Below, piece after piece: positions 7,798 to 16,747 of a stretch of 64,000 nucleotides of DNA (position 1 is its first letter; each line of letters starts with the position of its first letter). The position numbers and the translations under genes were made by a program. The DNA is from Streptomyces seoulensis (lineage in GTDB: Bacteria > Actinomycetota > Actinomycetes > Streptomycetales > Streptomycetaceae): contig NZ_CP032229.1 in NCBI RefSeq assembly GCF_004328625.1, positions 4,774,001 through 4,838,000 on the forward strand, written 5' to 3'. Below the pieces are notes generated by a model. It was not told the DNA's origin and made no database searches. It worked only from the letters and a program-made list of their open reading frames with translations.

Positions 7798-8739
7798 TCA
7801 GCCCGTCAGGGCCGCCGTGTGCAGCGCCCTGATGCCGACGACGTCCATCCGCGCGGGGGTGCCCAGCACGTCCACCCCGCAGCTCTCCGGGCGCGGCGGC
7901 AGCGCGGCGGTCTGGGCCACGGTCACCTGCCAGCCCCGGCCGTCGGTGTGGCCGACGGTGACCTCCCAGCGCGGTGCGGCGCCCTCGGTCAGCACGACAT
8001 GGAGCGCGTCCGCCGTGTACTCGGCCGTCGCCGCCCGTACGGCCAGTTCGGCGGCCTGGCCGGGGCGGTCCCAGGCGGAGCGGCCGCGGCAGTCCTCCAG
8101 CAGCACCTGCCCGTCCTGGGCGCGGTGCAGGGCCTCCTTGACCGTGTGCGCCTCCGCGCGGGCGTAGGCGTATCCGTACGGCAGCACGAGCACGGTCGGG
8201 GCGAAGCGATGACCACCCAGATGAGTGACCTCCCAGACGCCGGGCACGTCGGACGCGGTCAGCTCTGCGGCCAGCGGGCGGCCCAGCAGGGCGCAGCAGC
8301 GGTCGCGCTTGCCGTTGGTGCACACCAGCGCGAGCGGGTCACCGGTCTGCGGGCGTCCGCCGAGCACCGACGCGAAGGAGCGTGGGTCGCCCGCGCCCAG
8401 GGCGGCGAAGTCCAGGCCGAGGAGCCGGCGCGGGTCGCTGGTGGTGGTGCCGTACAGCCACACGTTTCCCGGAACGGTGTGGGCCACATACACCTGCCGT
8501 ACGGGCGGTGTGCCGGGGTCGGCGTGGCGGCCGGGGCGTCTGATCAGCGCCACCCGTACGCCGGTGTCCTTGGCGGCGGCCTCCAGGGCGCGGCCCAGCG
8601 CGGGGTCCAGATGGCTGGCGGTCAGCGCTTTCGCGCCCCAGGGGCCCGGCTGTTCCAGCAGCAGCCACGTCGTCGCCGTGGCCGCCGTGCCGGAAACGGG
8701 CTCGTCGAGGTTCCGGGAGACGGTCGCACACCTACTCAC
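7798..8739 (-). CDS. Sucrase/ferredoxin-like protein
   Basis: 313 residues, resembling the sucrase/ferredoxin-like family, whose C-terminal half is a thioredoxin-like fold that usually carries a [2Fe-2S] cluster. Candidate ligands are in CTNGKRDRCC (about residues 149-158), with the conserved VTHLGGHRFAPTVLVLPYG following. The biochemical role is not established; related proteins are thought to be redox carriers. The GTG start at 8739 has no ribosome site because an iron-box palindrome (8740-8758) touches it. Either the mRNA is leaderless or translation starts a little downstream. The iron box suggests repression when iron is plentiful. Confidence 0.85.
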   Translation of the reverse strand: MSRCATVSRNLDEPVSGTAATATTWLLLEQPGPWGAKALTASHLDPALGRALEAAAKDTGVRVALIRRPGRHADPGTPPVRQVYVAHTVPGNVWLYGTTTSDPRRLLGLDFAALGAGDPRSFASVLGGRPQTGDPLALVCTNGKRDRCCALLGRPLAAELTASDVPGVWEVTHLGGHRFAPTVLVLPYGYAYARAEAHTVKEALHRAQDGQVLLEDCRGRSAWDRPGQAAELAVRAATAEYTADALHVVLTEGAAPRWEVTVGHTDGRGWQVTVAQTAALPPRPESCGVDVLGTPARMDVVGIRALHTAALTG

Positions 8740-8758
8740 ACAGGTGAGCCTAACCTGA
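8740..8758 (-). promoter_or_regulatory. Candidate iron box (DmdR1/IdeR operator)
   Basis: Read on the minus strand, TCAGGTTAGGCTCACCTGT matches about 15 of 19 positions of the actinobacterial consensus TWAGGTWAGSCTWACCTWA, including both central half-sites. It ends at the start codon of the sucrase/ferredoxin-like gene, so a bound repressor would cover promoter and start. Confidence 0.75.
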
Positions 8759-8776
8759 CTTGTGGGTGGGTACGAC

Positions 8777-10045
8777 TCAGGGTTCGGGCAACGGTCGCGG
8801 GGGTCGCGGGCCGACGTACTGGCCGCTCGGGCGCATGCGCAGCGGGCGTTCGCCGTACTCCTCCAGGGCGTGCGCGATCCAGCCCGCGGTCCTGGCCACG
8901 GCGAAGAGGGTCTCGCCCGCCGTGTCGGGCATGCCGTGGGAAGCGGTGAAGACGGCCAGGGCGAGGTCCACGTTGGCGTGCAGCGGGGTGTGCCGGGCGG
9001 TGGTGGCGACGATGTCCCGCGCCGCGAGCAGGGCGGGCTCCGCCGCCGGGAGTTGCTCCAGCAGCCCGAACAGCGCCTGCGCGCGCGGGTCCTCGCCGGG
9101 GTAGAGGCGGTGGCCCAGGCCGGGGACGCGGCGGCCGGCCCGGAGTTCGGCGGCGATCACGGGGCCCGCGGTGCCCTGGTCGAGGACTTCGAGCAGCAGC
9201 CGGTGGGCCAGGCCGCTGGCCGCGCCGTGCAGCGGGCCCTCCAGAGCGCCGAGCCCGGCCGACACCGCCGCGTAGGCGTGCGCGCGGGCCGAGGCGGCGA
9301 CCCGGACCGCGAGGGTGGAGGCGGCCAGGTCGTGGTCGGCGAGGAGTCCGAGGGCGGTGTCCAGCACCCGAAGCGAGGCGTCGTCGGAGGGACGGCCGGT
9401 CAGCCTGCGCCACAGGCGGTGGGCCAGCGGGCCGTCGTCGGGATGGTCGCGGCGGGCCTTCGGGAGAGCACCGACGAGTGTCGGGATGAGTACGCGTCCC
9501 GCGCCGAGCACGGACTCCTCGGAGAGGTCGAAGCGCAGCGGGTCCTCGGCCGACGCGGCGATGGCCGCGGCGCGCAGACGGTCGGTGGGGGAGGTGTGCG
9601 CGGGCAGGGCGTTCACGGCGCGACGGGCGGCGTCCATGGTCGAGTCCGGCGCGGTGAAGGTGGCGTCGGGGACGAGCCGGCCGGTCCACAGCCACTCCGT
9701 GACCTCCTCGAACGAGTGATGCGCGGTCAGCTCCGTGGCGTCGACCCCACGGAAGTAGTACCGGCCCTCCTCGATCAAGGTGATGCCGGTCCGCACCGAC
9801 AGGTCGACGCCGGAGGCCGAACTTGCCGCCGCCTCGCGCCTGTTGCGCCGGGCCAGGTCCGTCACCTCCTGTGCGTCGAAGGTGCTGGCGCGGCTGCCGG
9901 GTTCGCGTCTGCTGCTGAGCAGGCCCCGGCTCACGTAGGCGTAGACCGTCTCCGGCTTCACGCCGAGGAATTCGGCGGTCTCCTTGGTGGTCAGCCGCCC
10001 TTCGGGCCGGCTCGGGGCGAGTTCGTGAGCGCGCATGAGGGTCAC
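8777..10045 (-). CDS. Citrate synthase-like protein with N-terminal HTH domain
   Basis: 422 residues. Residues about 15-60 form a MerR/excisionase-like helix-turn-helix (LTTKETAEFLGVKPETVYAYVSRGLL). The rest is a citrate-synthase fold (GVDLSVRTGITLIEEGRYYFRG, then EGPLHGAASGLAHRLL and GLGHRLYPGEDPRA). The catalytic His regions look partly kept, but the substrate loops differ from a normal GltA. Such fusions occur in Streptomyces next to a plain citrate synthase. The protein may be an enzyme, a DNA-binding regulator that senses a CoA metabolite, or both. It is divergent from the second citrate synthase across 100 bp with an operator-like palindrome. GTG start, AGAGGG five bases upstream. Confidence 0.88.
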   Translation of the reverse strand: MTLMRAHELAPSRPEGRLTTKETAEFLGVKPETVYAYVSRGLLSSRREPGSRASTFDAQEVTDLARRNRREAAASSASGVDLSVRTGITLIEEGRYYFRGVDATELTAHHSFEEVTEWLWTGRLVPDATFTAPDSTMDAARRAVNALPAHTSPTDRLRAAAIAASAEDPLRFDLSEESVLGAGRVLIPTLVGALPKARRDHPDDGPLAHRLWRRLTGRPSDDASLRVLDTALGLLADHDLAASTLAVRVAASARAHAYAAVSAGLGALEGPLHGAASGLAHRLLLEVLDQGTAGPVIAAELRAGRRVPGLGHRLYPGEDPRAQALFGLLEQLPAAEPALLAARDIVATTARHTPLHANVDLALAVFTASHGMPDTAGETLFAVARTAGWIAHALEEYGERPLRMRPSGQYVGPRPPRPLPEP

Positions 10046-10072
10046 GGTAGCCCTCTCTGGACAGATGGATGG

Positions 10073-10099
10073 TTGACATTGATTAAATCAACGTTGACA
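10073..10099. promoter_or_regulatory. Candidate operator between divergent citrate synthase genes
   Basis: An AT-rich island in very GC-rich DNA contains the 13-bp palindrome TTGATTAAATCAA (10079-10091), overlapped by the 10-bp palindrome TCAACGTTGA (10088-10097). Direct TTGACA copies lie on both sides (10073-10078 and 10094-10099). The tandem half-sites suggest cooperative binding. The HTH-citrate synthase encoded alongside is the obvious candidate ligand. The TTGACA motifs may also be -35 boxes. Confidence 0.6.
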
Positions 10100-10145
10100 G
10101 GAAACTGGTCAAGCATGGACAGTCGGATCAAGTTCAGGGAGGAAC

Positions 10146-11333
10146 ATGATGTCCAGCAACAGGACCGCACCCCTCGTCCAGGTACCGCGCGGACTCGCCG
10201 GTGTCGTCGTCACCGACACCGAGATCGGCGACGTCCGGGGGACCGAGGGCTTCTACCACTACCGCCAGTACTCCGCCGTCGAACTCGCCCGCACCCGCGG
10301 CTTCGAGGACGTCTGGCACCTCCTGGTCCACGGCGACCTCCCCGACCCCGGCCGGCGGGCCGCCTTCACCGCCGAGGTCGCCGGATTGCGGCACCTCCCC
10401 GAGGAGGTCCGCGAGGCGCTGCCCGCCGTCGCCGCCGCGAGCCGCGCCGCCGGCCCGCTCGCCGGACTCCGTACGGCCCTGTCCCTGCTCGGCGCGGCCC
10501 GGGGCTTCCGGCCCGTGTACGACATCGACGCGGACCGGCGCCGTACGGACACCCTCGCCGCCTGTGCCGCCGTGCCCACGCTTCTCACTGCGCTTTACCG
10601 GCTCGGACAGGGACTTGAGCCGGTCGAGCCCCGCATTGATCTGTCGTACGCCGCCAACTACCTGTACATGTTGACCGGCGAGGAACCCGGAGCCCGACAG
10701 GCCCGTGCGGTCGAGCAATATCTCATCTCCACCATTGACCACGGTTTCAACGCGTCAACCTTCACCGCCCGCGTCATCGCCTCCACCGGCGCCGACGTGG
10801 CCGCCTGCCTGGTCGGCGCCCTCGGCGCGCTCTCCGGCCCCCTCCACGGCGGAGCGCCCAGCCGCGCCCTCGACACCCTCGACGCGATCGGCACCCCCGA
10901 CCGGATCGACCCCTGGGTCCGCGAACGCGTCCTCGCCGGTGACCGGATCATGGGCTTCGGCCACGCCGTCTACCGGACCGAAGACCCCCGTTCCCGCATG
11001 CTCCGCGAGATCGCCCTCGGCTTCGGCGGCCCGCGTGTCGAGTTCGCGGTGGAGGTCGAGCGGCAGGTCGAGGCGATCCTCGCCGATCTCAAGCCGGGCC
11101 GTGAACTGCACACCAACGTGGAGTTCTACGCCGGAGTGGTCATGGAACTGTGCGGTCTGCCCAGGGAGATGTTCACCCCGACCTTCGCCGCCGGACGCGT
11201 CGTCGGCTGGAGCGCCAACATCCTGGAGCAGGCGGCCGACCCGAAGATCATCCGGCCTGTGGCCCGCTACGTCGGCCCCCGGGCACCCGTGCCCGTCCCG
11301 GCGGCGCCGACCCCGGTGCCCGCCCGTACCTGA
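10146..11333 (+). CDS. Citrate synthase family protein (2-methylcitrate/citrate synthase-like)
   Basis: 395 residues with full citrate-synthase landmarks: TEGFYHYRQYSAVELA near the N-terminus, the catalytic-His regions LSGPLHGGAPSRAL and GFGHAVYRTEDPRS, and the C-terminal block NVEFYAGVVMELCGLPREMFTPTFAAGRVVGWSANILEQ with a substrate arginine region. It condenses acetyl-CoA or propionyl-CoA with oxaloacetate; which one is not readable. ATG 10146 follows AGGGAGGAAC; ATG 10149 is a near alternative. It probably shares its control region with the divergent HTH-citrate synthase. The tail is Pro/Ala-rich. Confidence 0.92.
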   Translation: MMSSNRTAPLVQVPRGLAGVVVTDTEIGDVRGTEGFYHYRQYSAVELARTRGFEDVWHLLVHGDLPDPGRRAAFTAEVAGLRHLPEEVREALPAVAAASRAAGPLAGLRTALSLLGAARGFRPVYDIDADRRRTDTLAACAAVPTLLTALYRLGQGLEPVEPRIDLSYAANYLYMLTGEEPGARQARAVEQYLISTIDHGFNASTFTARVIASTGADVAACLVGALGALSGPLHGGAPSRALDTLDAIGTPDRIDPWVRERVLAGDRIMGFGHAVYRTEDPRSRMLREIALGFGGPRVEFAVEVERQVEAILADLKPGRELHTNVEFYAGVVMELCGLPREMFTPTFAAGRVVGWSANILEQAADPKIIRPVARYVGPRAPVPVPAAPTPVPART

Positions 11334-11486
11334 GCCCCCTCGCCGCCCCCCCGCTGAGGCGCCCCCTCGTACCGCCACAGCTCCCCGCCCCCTTCGTATC
11401 CTGGTCGGACAGTCCGTCCACCGGACGCCACACGGCCGCACGCCGGGGGCGGCGCCCGGCGAGAACCGTGGGAAGGGTGCCACCCG

Positions 11487-12545
11487 TTGGCGAACAGCCG
11501 TAACGCGCAGATCCCGGTCGTCGTGCTGGCCGGGTTCCTGGGGTCCGGGAAGACGACGTTGCTCAACCATCTGCTGCACCGCAGCGGGGGCAGCCGGATC
11601 GGGGCCGTCGTCAATGACTTCGGGTCGATCGAGATCGACGCGATGGCCGTCGCCGGGGCGCTCGGCGACTCCACCGTGTCGCTCGGCAACGGCTGCCTGT
11701 GCTGCGCGGTCGACGCGAGCGAGCTGGACACCTACCTGGCCAGGCTCGCCGCCCCCGCCGCCGGGATCGACGTGATCGTCATCGAGGCCAGCGGGCTCGC
11801 CGAGCCACAGGAACTGGTGCGGATGGTGCTGGCCAGCGAGCAGCCGGAGATCAGGTACGGCGGGCTCGTGGAGGTGGTGGACGCCGCCGAGTTCGACGAC
11901 ACCCGCGCCCGGCACCCCGAGATCGACCGGCATCTCGCACTGGCCGACCTCGTCGTCGTCAACAAGCTCGACCGCGCACCCGACGCCGACCGCGTCCTCG
12001 CCCTGGTCCGCGAACTCACCGAGGGCGCCGTACTCCCCGCCACCTACGGCCGCGTCGACCCGGAGTTCCTCTTCGACTGCCGCCCCAGCGAGGAGCGCGT
12101 GGGCCAGCTGTCCTTCGACGACCTGCACAGCCACGGCGGCGAGCACGAGGGCGGCGGACATCTGCACTCCGCCTACGACACCCTGTCCCTCACCTCGGAC
12201 GCCCCCATGGACCCCCGCGCCCTGATGCGCTTCCTGGACGCCCGCCCGGAGGGCCTGTACCGGATCAAGGGATACGTCGACTTCGGCGCCCACGACCCCG
12301 CGAACCGGTACGCCGTACACGCCGTCGGCCGCTTCCTGCGCTTTCTGCCCGAGCCCTGGCCGTCCGGCGCGGACCGGCTCACCCAGCTCGTCCTGATCGG
12401 CACCGGCATCGACGCCGACGCCCTGGCCAAGGAGCTGGACGCCTGCCGGGGCGGCGCCGAAGAGACCGCCGGGGACGACGATCAGGCCATGTGGGGCGTA
12501 CTCCGCTACGTGCCGGGCTCCGAGGACGAACCCGGCACACCGTAG
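11487..12545 (+). CDS. CobW/COG0523 G3E-family GTPase
   Basis: 352-residue metal-chaperone-type GTPase. The P-loop is GFLGSGKTTLLNHLL near residues 15-29. The metal-binding motif GNGCLCCAVD, Walker-B-like EASGLAEP and guanine motif NKLD follow. A His-rich stretch (HSHGGEHEGGGHLH, about 213-226) precedes the CobW C-terminal domain. Members insert zinc, cobalt or other metals into client proteins. No Zur-type operator was seen upstream, so the metal is undecided. The start is a TTG (11487) with GGAAGGG nine to ten bases upstream. The gene converges on parC with a 42-bp gap. Confidence 0.9.
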   Translation: MANSRNAQIPVVVLAGFLGSGKTTLLNHLLHRSGGSRIGAVVNDFGSIEIDAMAVAGALGDSTVSLGNGCLCCAVDASELDTYLARLAAPAAGIDVIVIEASGLAEPQELVRMVLASEQPEIRYGGLVEVVDAAEFDDTRARHPEIDRHLALADLVVVNKLDRAPDADRVLALVRELTEGAVLPATYGRVDPEFLFDCRPSEERVGQLSFDDLHSHGGEHEGGGHLHSAYDTLSLTSDAPMDPRALMRFLDARPEGLYRIKGYVDFGAHDPANRYAVHAVGRFLRFLPEPWPSGADRLTQLVLIGTGIDADALAKELDACRGGAEETAGDDDQAMWGVLRYVPGSEDEPGTP

Positions 12546-12587
12546 CGGCGGCTCATCCCAGCGCCCGGCACAACGCGGAGCCCTCCG

Positions 12588-15041
12588 CTAGACCACCGGC
12601 CCCGCCACCACCGACACCGTCTTCGCCAGCGACGTCCCCGACCCGTCGCGCCGCGGGTCCGGCTCCGGCAGTTCCACGGGCAGCCCGGTCTTCTGGGCCG
12701 CCCGTGCCGGGGCGGGACCCGCCCAGGCGAGCGCGAGGCAGTCCTCGCCCTTCAGGAACCGCTGGCAGCGCACCCCGCCGGTCGCCCGGCCCTTGCGCGG
12801 GAACTGGTCGAACGGGGTCAGCTTGGCCGTCGTCTGCACCGAGTCGTCCAGCGTGCCCCGCGAGCCCGCCACCGTGAACACCACCGCGTCCACGGCCGGG
12901 TCGACCGCCGTGAACGAGATCACCTTGGCGCCCTCGGTGAGCTTGATGCCCGCCACACCGCCCGCCGGACGGCCCTGCTGGCGGACCTGGGACGCCTGAT
13001 AGCGCAGGAGCTGGGCGTCGTCGGAGATGAAGACCAGGTCCTCCTCGCCGGTGCGCAGCTCCACCGCGCCGACGATCCGGTCACCTTCCCGCAGGCTGAT
13101 GACCTCCAACTCGTCCTTGTTGGACGGGTAGTCGGGCAACACCCGCTTGACGACGCCCTGCTCGGTGCCGATCGCGAGGCCGGGCGAGGTCTCGTCCAGC
13201 GTGGTCAGGCAGACCACGGTCTCGTCGCCCTCCAGGGACACGAACTCGGCCAGCGGCGCCCCGCCGGAGAGGTTCGGCGCGTTCGCGGTGTCCGGCAGCT
13301 GGGGCAGGTCGACCACGTTGATCCGCAGCAGGCGCCCGCTCGACGTCACCGCCCCGATCTCACCCCGCGCGGTCGCCGGCACCGAGGAGACGATCACGTC
13401 GTGCTTCACCCGGCCGCCCTCCCGCGAGAGCGGCTCGGCACCGGTCGTACGGGCCAGCAGCGCGGTCGAGGACAGCAGCACCCGGCACGGGTCGTCGGCC
13501 ACCTGGAGCGGCACCGTGGCCACCTGGGAGGCCGCCGACTCCAGCAGGACCGTGCGCCGGTCGGAGCCGAACTTCTTGGCCACTTCGGCCAGTTCGCCCG
13601 ACACCAGCTTGCGCAGCTCCGCGTCCGAGTCGAGGATGCGGGTCAGCTCCTCGATCTCCTGGTTGAGCCGGTCCTTCTCCGCCTCCAGCTCGATCCGGTC
13701 GTACTTGGTGAGGCGGCGCAGCGGCGTGTCGAGGATGTACTGGGTCTGGATGTCACTCAGGCCGTAGCGCTCCATCAGGCGCTCCTTGGCCTGCGCGGAG
13801 TTCTCGCTGGACCGGATGACCCGGATGACCTCGTCGATGTCGACGAGTGCGGTCAGCAGGCCCTCGACCAGGTGGAGGCGGTCGCGGCGCTTGGTGCGGC
13901 GGAACTCGCTGCGCCGGCGCACCACGTCGAAGCGGTGGTCGAGGTAGACCTCCAGCAGCTCCTTCAGGCCCAGCGTGAGCGGCTGGCCGTCCACCAGCGC
14001 CACGTTGTTGATGCCGAAGGACTCCTCCATGGGGGTCAGCTTGTAGAGCTGCTCCAGGATCGCCTCCGGCACGAAGCCGTTCTTGATCTCGATGACCAGG
14101 CGCAGGCCGTGCTCGCGGTCGGTGAGGTCCTTGACGTCAGCGATGCCCTGGATCTTCTTCGCGTTGACCAGGTCCTTGATCTTCGCGATGACCTTCTCCG
14201 GGCCGACCGCGAAGGGCAGTTCGGTGACGACCAGGCCCTTGCGGCGGGCGGTCACCGCCTCGATGGCCACGGTCGCGCGCATCTTGAAGGAGCCGCGGCC
14301 GGTCGCGTACGCGTCCCGGATGCCGTCCAGGCCGACGATCCGGCCGCCGGTGGGCAGGTCGGGGCCCGGGACGTGGCGCATCAGGGCGTCCAGGTCCGCG
14401 TTCGGGTGCCGGATCAGGTGGCGGGCGGCCGCGATGACCTCGCGCAGGTTGTGCGGCGCCATGTTCGTCGCCATGCCGACCGCGATACCGGAGGAGCCGT
14501 TGACCAGCAGGTTCGGGAAGGCGGCGGGGAGCGCGACCGGTTCCTGCTCCTGGCCGTCGTAGTTCGGCGCGAAGTCGACGGTGTCCTCGTCGATGGACTC
14601 CGTCATCAGGCTCGCGGCGGCGGCCATCCGGCACTCGGTGTACCGCATGGCGGCCGGCGGGTCGTCGTTGCCCAGGGAGCCGAAGTTGCCGTGTCCGTCG
14701 ACCAGCGGGACGCGCATCGAGAAGGGCTGCGCCATGCGCACCAGCGCGTCGTAGATCGACGCGTCGCCGTGCGGGTGCAGCTTGCCCATGACCTCGCCGA
14801 CCACGCGCGCGCACTTCACGTAGGCGCGCTCGGGGCGCAGGCCCATCTCGTTCATCTGGTAGACGATGCGGCGGTGCACCGGCTTCAGACCGTCCCGGGC
14901 GTCCGGCAGAGCACGCGAGTAGATGACCGAGTACGCGTATTCGAGGTAGGAGCCGCGCATCTCGTCCACGACGTCGATGTCGAGGATCTTCTCCTCGTAC
15001 GAGTCGTCGGGCGGCGGGGTCTTGGTGCTGCGGCGGGCCAT
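12588..15041 (-). CDS. parC: DNA topoisomerase IV subunit A (ParC/GyrA-like)
   Basis: 817-residue type IIA topoisomerase A subunit that breaks and rejoins DNA and decatenates chromosomes together with ParE. The N-terminal breakage domain shows [23 protein letters not shown], the quinolone-region segment [19 protein letters not shown] and the catalytic Tyr in [10 protein letters not shown] long coiled-coil arm follows (about 370-470), then a C-terminal beta-propeller-like region. The acidic tail typical of GyrA is absent and the length fits a Streptomyces ParC. GGAGCC lies upstream of the ATG. The parE partner is outside the window. Confidence 0.93.
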   Translation of the reverse strand: MARRSTKTPPPDDSYEEKILDIDVVDEMRGSYLEYAYSVIYSRALPDARDGLKPVHRRIVYQMNEMGLRPERAYVKCARVVGEVMGKLHPHGDASIYDALVRMAQPFSMRVPLVDGHGNFGSLGNDDPPAAMRYTECRMAAAASLMTESIDEDTVDFAPNYDGQEQEPVALPAAFPNLLVNGSSGIAVGMATNMAPHNLREVIAAARHLIRHPNADLDALMRHVPGPDLPTGGRIVGLDGIRDAYATGRGSFKMRATVAIEAVTARRKGLVVTELPFAVGPEKVIAKIKDLVNAKKIQGIADVKDLTDREHGLRLVIEIKNGFVPEAILEQLYKLTPMEESFGINNVALVDGQPLTLGLKELLEVYLDHRFDVVRRRSEFRRTKRRDRLHLVEGLLTALVDIDEVIRVIRSSENSAQAKERLMERYGLSDIQTQYILDTPLRRLTKYDRIELEAEKDRLNQEIEELTRILDSDAELRKLVSGELAEVAKKFGSDRRTVLLESAASQVATVPLQVADDPCRVLLSSTALLARTTGAEPLSREGGRVKHDVIVSSVPATARGEIGAVTSSGRLLRINVVDLPQLPDTANAPNLSGGAPLAEFVSLEGDETVVCLTTLDETSPGLAIGTEQGVVKRVLPDYPSNKDELEVISLREGDRIVGAVELRTGEEDLVFISDDAQLLRYQASQVRQQGRPAGGVAGIKLTEGAKVISFTAVDPAVDAVVFTVAGSRGTLDDSVQTTAKLTPFDQFPRKGRATGGVRCQRFLKGEDCLALAWAGPAPARAAQKTGLPVELPEPDPRRDGSGTSLAKTVSVVAGPVV

Positions 15042-15352
15042 CGCTGCCGGCTCCTTGCTGAAGGCGTGGGACGGATCGGACGCGGACCATTGTGGACCGG
15101 GGCACTGACAACGCGGGCCGCGACCCGGTCCGTGCGGGTCCGTCCGCGGTGCTCGGCGGCCCGGCGCTCCACCGCCGTACGCCGGCCGGGAGCGCGCTCG
15201 CCATGAGCACGCCTGACGCAGGCTAGTCGATCCGCTGTGGGCGTACGTCGGGCGGGAACTCCGCCGGGCCCTCGCGCGGTTTGCATACAGTGGCAGGAAC
15301 GGCAGGAAAACCGCGGTTTTACTCGACCGCCACCGCTTGCGAAGGGACGTAC
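15042..15352. other. Divergent intergenic region parC / M16 operon
   Basis: 311 bp without a convincing gene. The parC-proximal two thirds are GC-rich and featureless to the eye. Near the protease start is the palindrome AAAACCGCGGTTTT (15307-15320), annotated separately, and a TACAGT-like -10 hexamer near 15287. Confidence 0.6.
15307..15320. promoter_or_regulatory. 14-bp perfect palindrome, candidate operator
   Basis: AAAACCGCGGTTTT, 33 bp before the first M16 protease start. The CG-centred symmetric form resembles LacI-family operators. No matching regulator is encoded in the window, so its protein is unknown. Confidence 0.45.
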
Positions 15353-16747
15353 ATGCCCATGGGTCACACGACCACCGCCCAGGCAGGCTCCGGGGGCCTG
15401 ACAGCGACCGAACACCGCCTGGCCAACGGTCTGCGCGTGGTGCTCTCCGAGGACCACCTGACCCCGGTCGCGGCGGTCTGCCTCTGGTACGACGTCGGCT
15501 CCCGCCACGAGGTCGCGGGCCGCACCGGCCTCGCGCACCTCTTCGAGCACTTGATGTTCCAGGGGTCCGGCCAGGTCAAGGGCAACGGCCACTTCGAGCT
15601 GGTGCAGGGCGCCGGCGGCTCGCTCAACGGCACGACGAGCTTCGAACGCACCAACTACTTCGAGACGATGCCCGCCCACCAACTCGAACTCGCCCTGTGG
15701 CTCGAGGCCGACCGGATGGGCTCCCTGCTGGCCGCGCTGGACGACGAGTCGATGGAGAACCAGCGCGACGTCGTCAAGAACGAGCGCCGCCAGCGTTACG
15801 ACAACGTCCCCTACGGCACCGCCTTCGAGAAGCTGACCGCGATGGCCTACCCCGAGGGCCACCCCTACCACCACACCCCGATCGGCTCCATGGCCGACCT
15901 GGACGCGGCCACGCTGGAGGACGCCCGCGCGTTCTTCCGCACCTACTACGCGCCCAACAACGCGGTGCTCTCCGTGGTCGGCGACATCGACCCCGAGCAG
16001 ACGCTGGCCTGGATCGAGAAGTACTTCGGCTCCATCCCCGGCCACGACGGCAAGGCCGCCCCGCGCGACGGCTCGCTGCCCGAGGTCATGGGCGAGGAGC
16101 TGCGCGAGGTCGTCGTCGAGGAGGTCCCGGCGCGCGCCCTGATGGCCGCCTACCGGCTCCCGGAGGACGGCACGCGCGCGTCCGACGCGGCCGACCTCGC
16201 CCTCACCGTCCTCGGCGGCGGCGAGTCCTCCCGCATCTACAACCGCCTGGTGCGCCGCGACCGTACGGCCGTGGCCGCCGGGTTCGGGCTGCTCCGGCTG
16301 GCCGGCGCGCCCTCGCTGGGCTGGCTGGACGTGAAGACCTCCGGTGACGTCGAGGTGCCGGTCATCGAGGCCGCGATCGACGAGGAGCTGGCCCGCTTCG
16401 CCGAGGAGGGCCCGACCCCGGAGGAGATGGAGCGAGCCCAGGCCCAGCTGGAGCGCGAGTGGCTGGACCGCCTCGGCACGGTCGCGGGCCGCGCAGACGA
16501 ACTGTGCCGGTACGCCGTCCTGTTCGGCGACCCGCAGCTCGCCCTGACCGCCGTCCAGCGCGTCCTGGAGGTGACCCCGGAGGAGGTGCGCGAGGTCGCG
16601 GCGGCCCGACTGCGCCCGGACAACCGCGCCGTGCTCGTCTACGAGCCGAAGACCCCGGAGGCGGTCGAGGACACCGGCCTGCCCGACGACCCGGAGCACG
16701 AGGCCACCGTAGAGGCCGGCAACGACGACGAGGAGACGGCCAAGTGA
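15353..16747 (+). CDS. M16 family zinc metallopeptidase (catalytic subunit)
   Basis: 464-residue pitrilysin/MPP-like peptidase. The inverted zinc motif HLFEH is at about 62-66 and the downstream glutamate lies in the ENQRDVVKNERRQRYDN region. The ALxRLPE-type half-domain follows. There is no signal peptide, so a cytoplasmic peptidase is likely. ATG 15353 is preceded by AAGGGA at five bases; ATG 15359 is possible. It is coupled to a second M16 gene by a GTGA overlap. Together they resemble a heterodimer of one active and one inactive subunit, as in mitochondrial processing peptidase. Confidence 0.92.
   Translation: MPMGHTTTAQAGSGGLTATEHRLANGLRVVLSEDHLTPVAAVCLWYDVGSRHEVAGRTGLAHLFEHLMFQGSGQVKGNGHFELVQGAGGSLNGTTSFERTNYFETMPAHQLELALWLEADRMGSLLAALDDESMENQRDVVKNERRQRYDNVPYGTAFEKLTAMAYPEGHPYHHTPIGSMADLDAATLEDARAFFRTYYAPNNAVLSVVGDIDPEQTLAWIEKYFGSIPGHDGKAAPRDGSLPEVMGEELREVVVEEVPARALMAAYRLPEDGTRASDAADLALTVLGGGESSRIYNRLVRRDRTAVAAGFGLLRLAGAPSLGWLDVKTSGDVEVPVIEAAIDEELARFAEEGPTPEEMERAQAQLEREWLDRLGTVAGRADELCRYAVLFGDPQLALTAVQRVLEVTPEEVREVAAARLRPDNRAVLVYEPKTPEAVEDTGLPDDPEHEATVEAGNDDEETAK

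Noticed and set aside
12573..12586. GCGGAG/CTCCGC hairpin between the CobW-type gene and parC
   Set aside because: Two-base loop and no T run; too weak to call a terminator.
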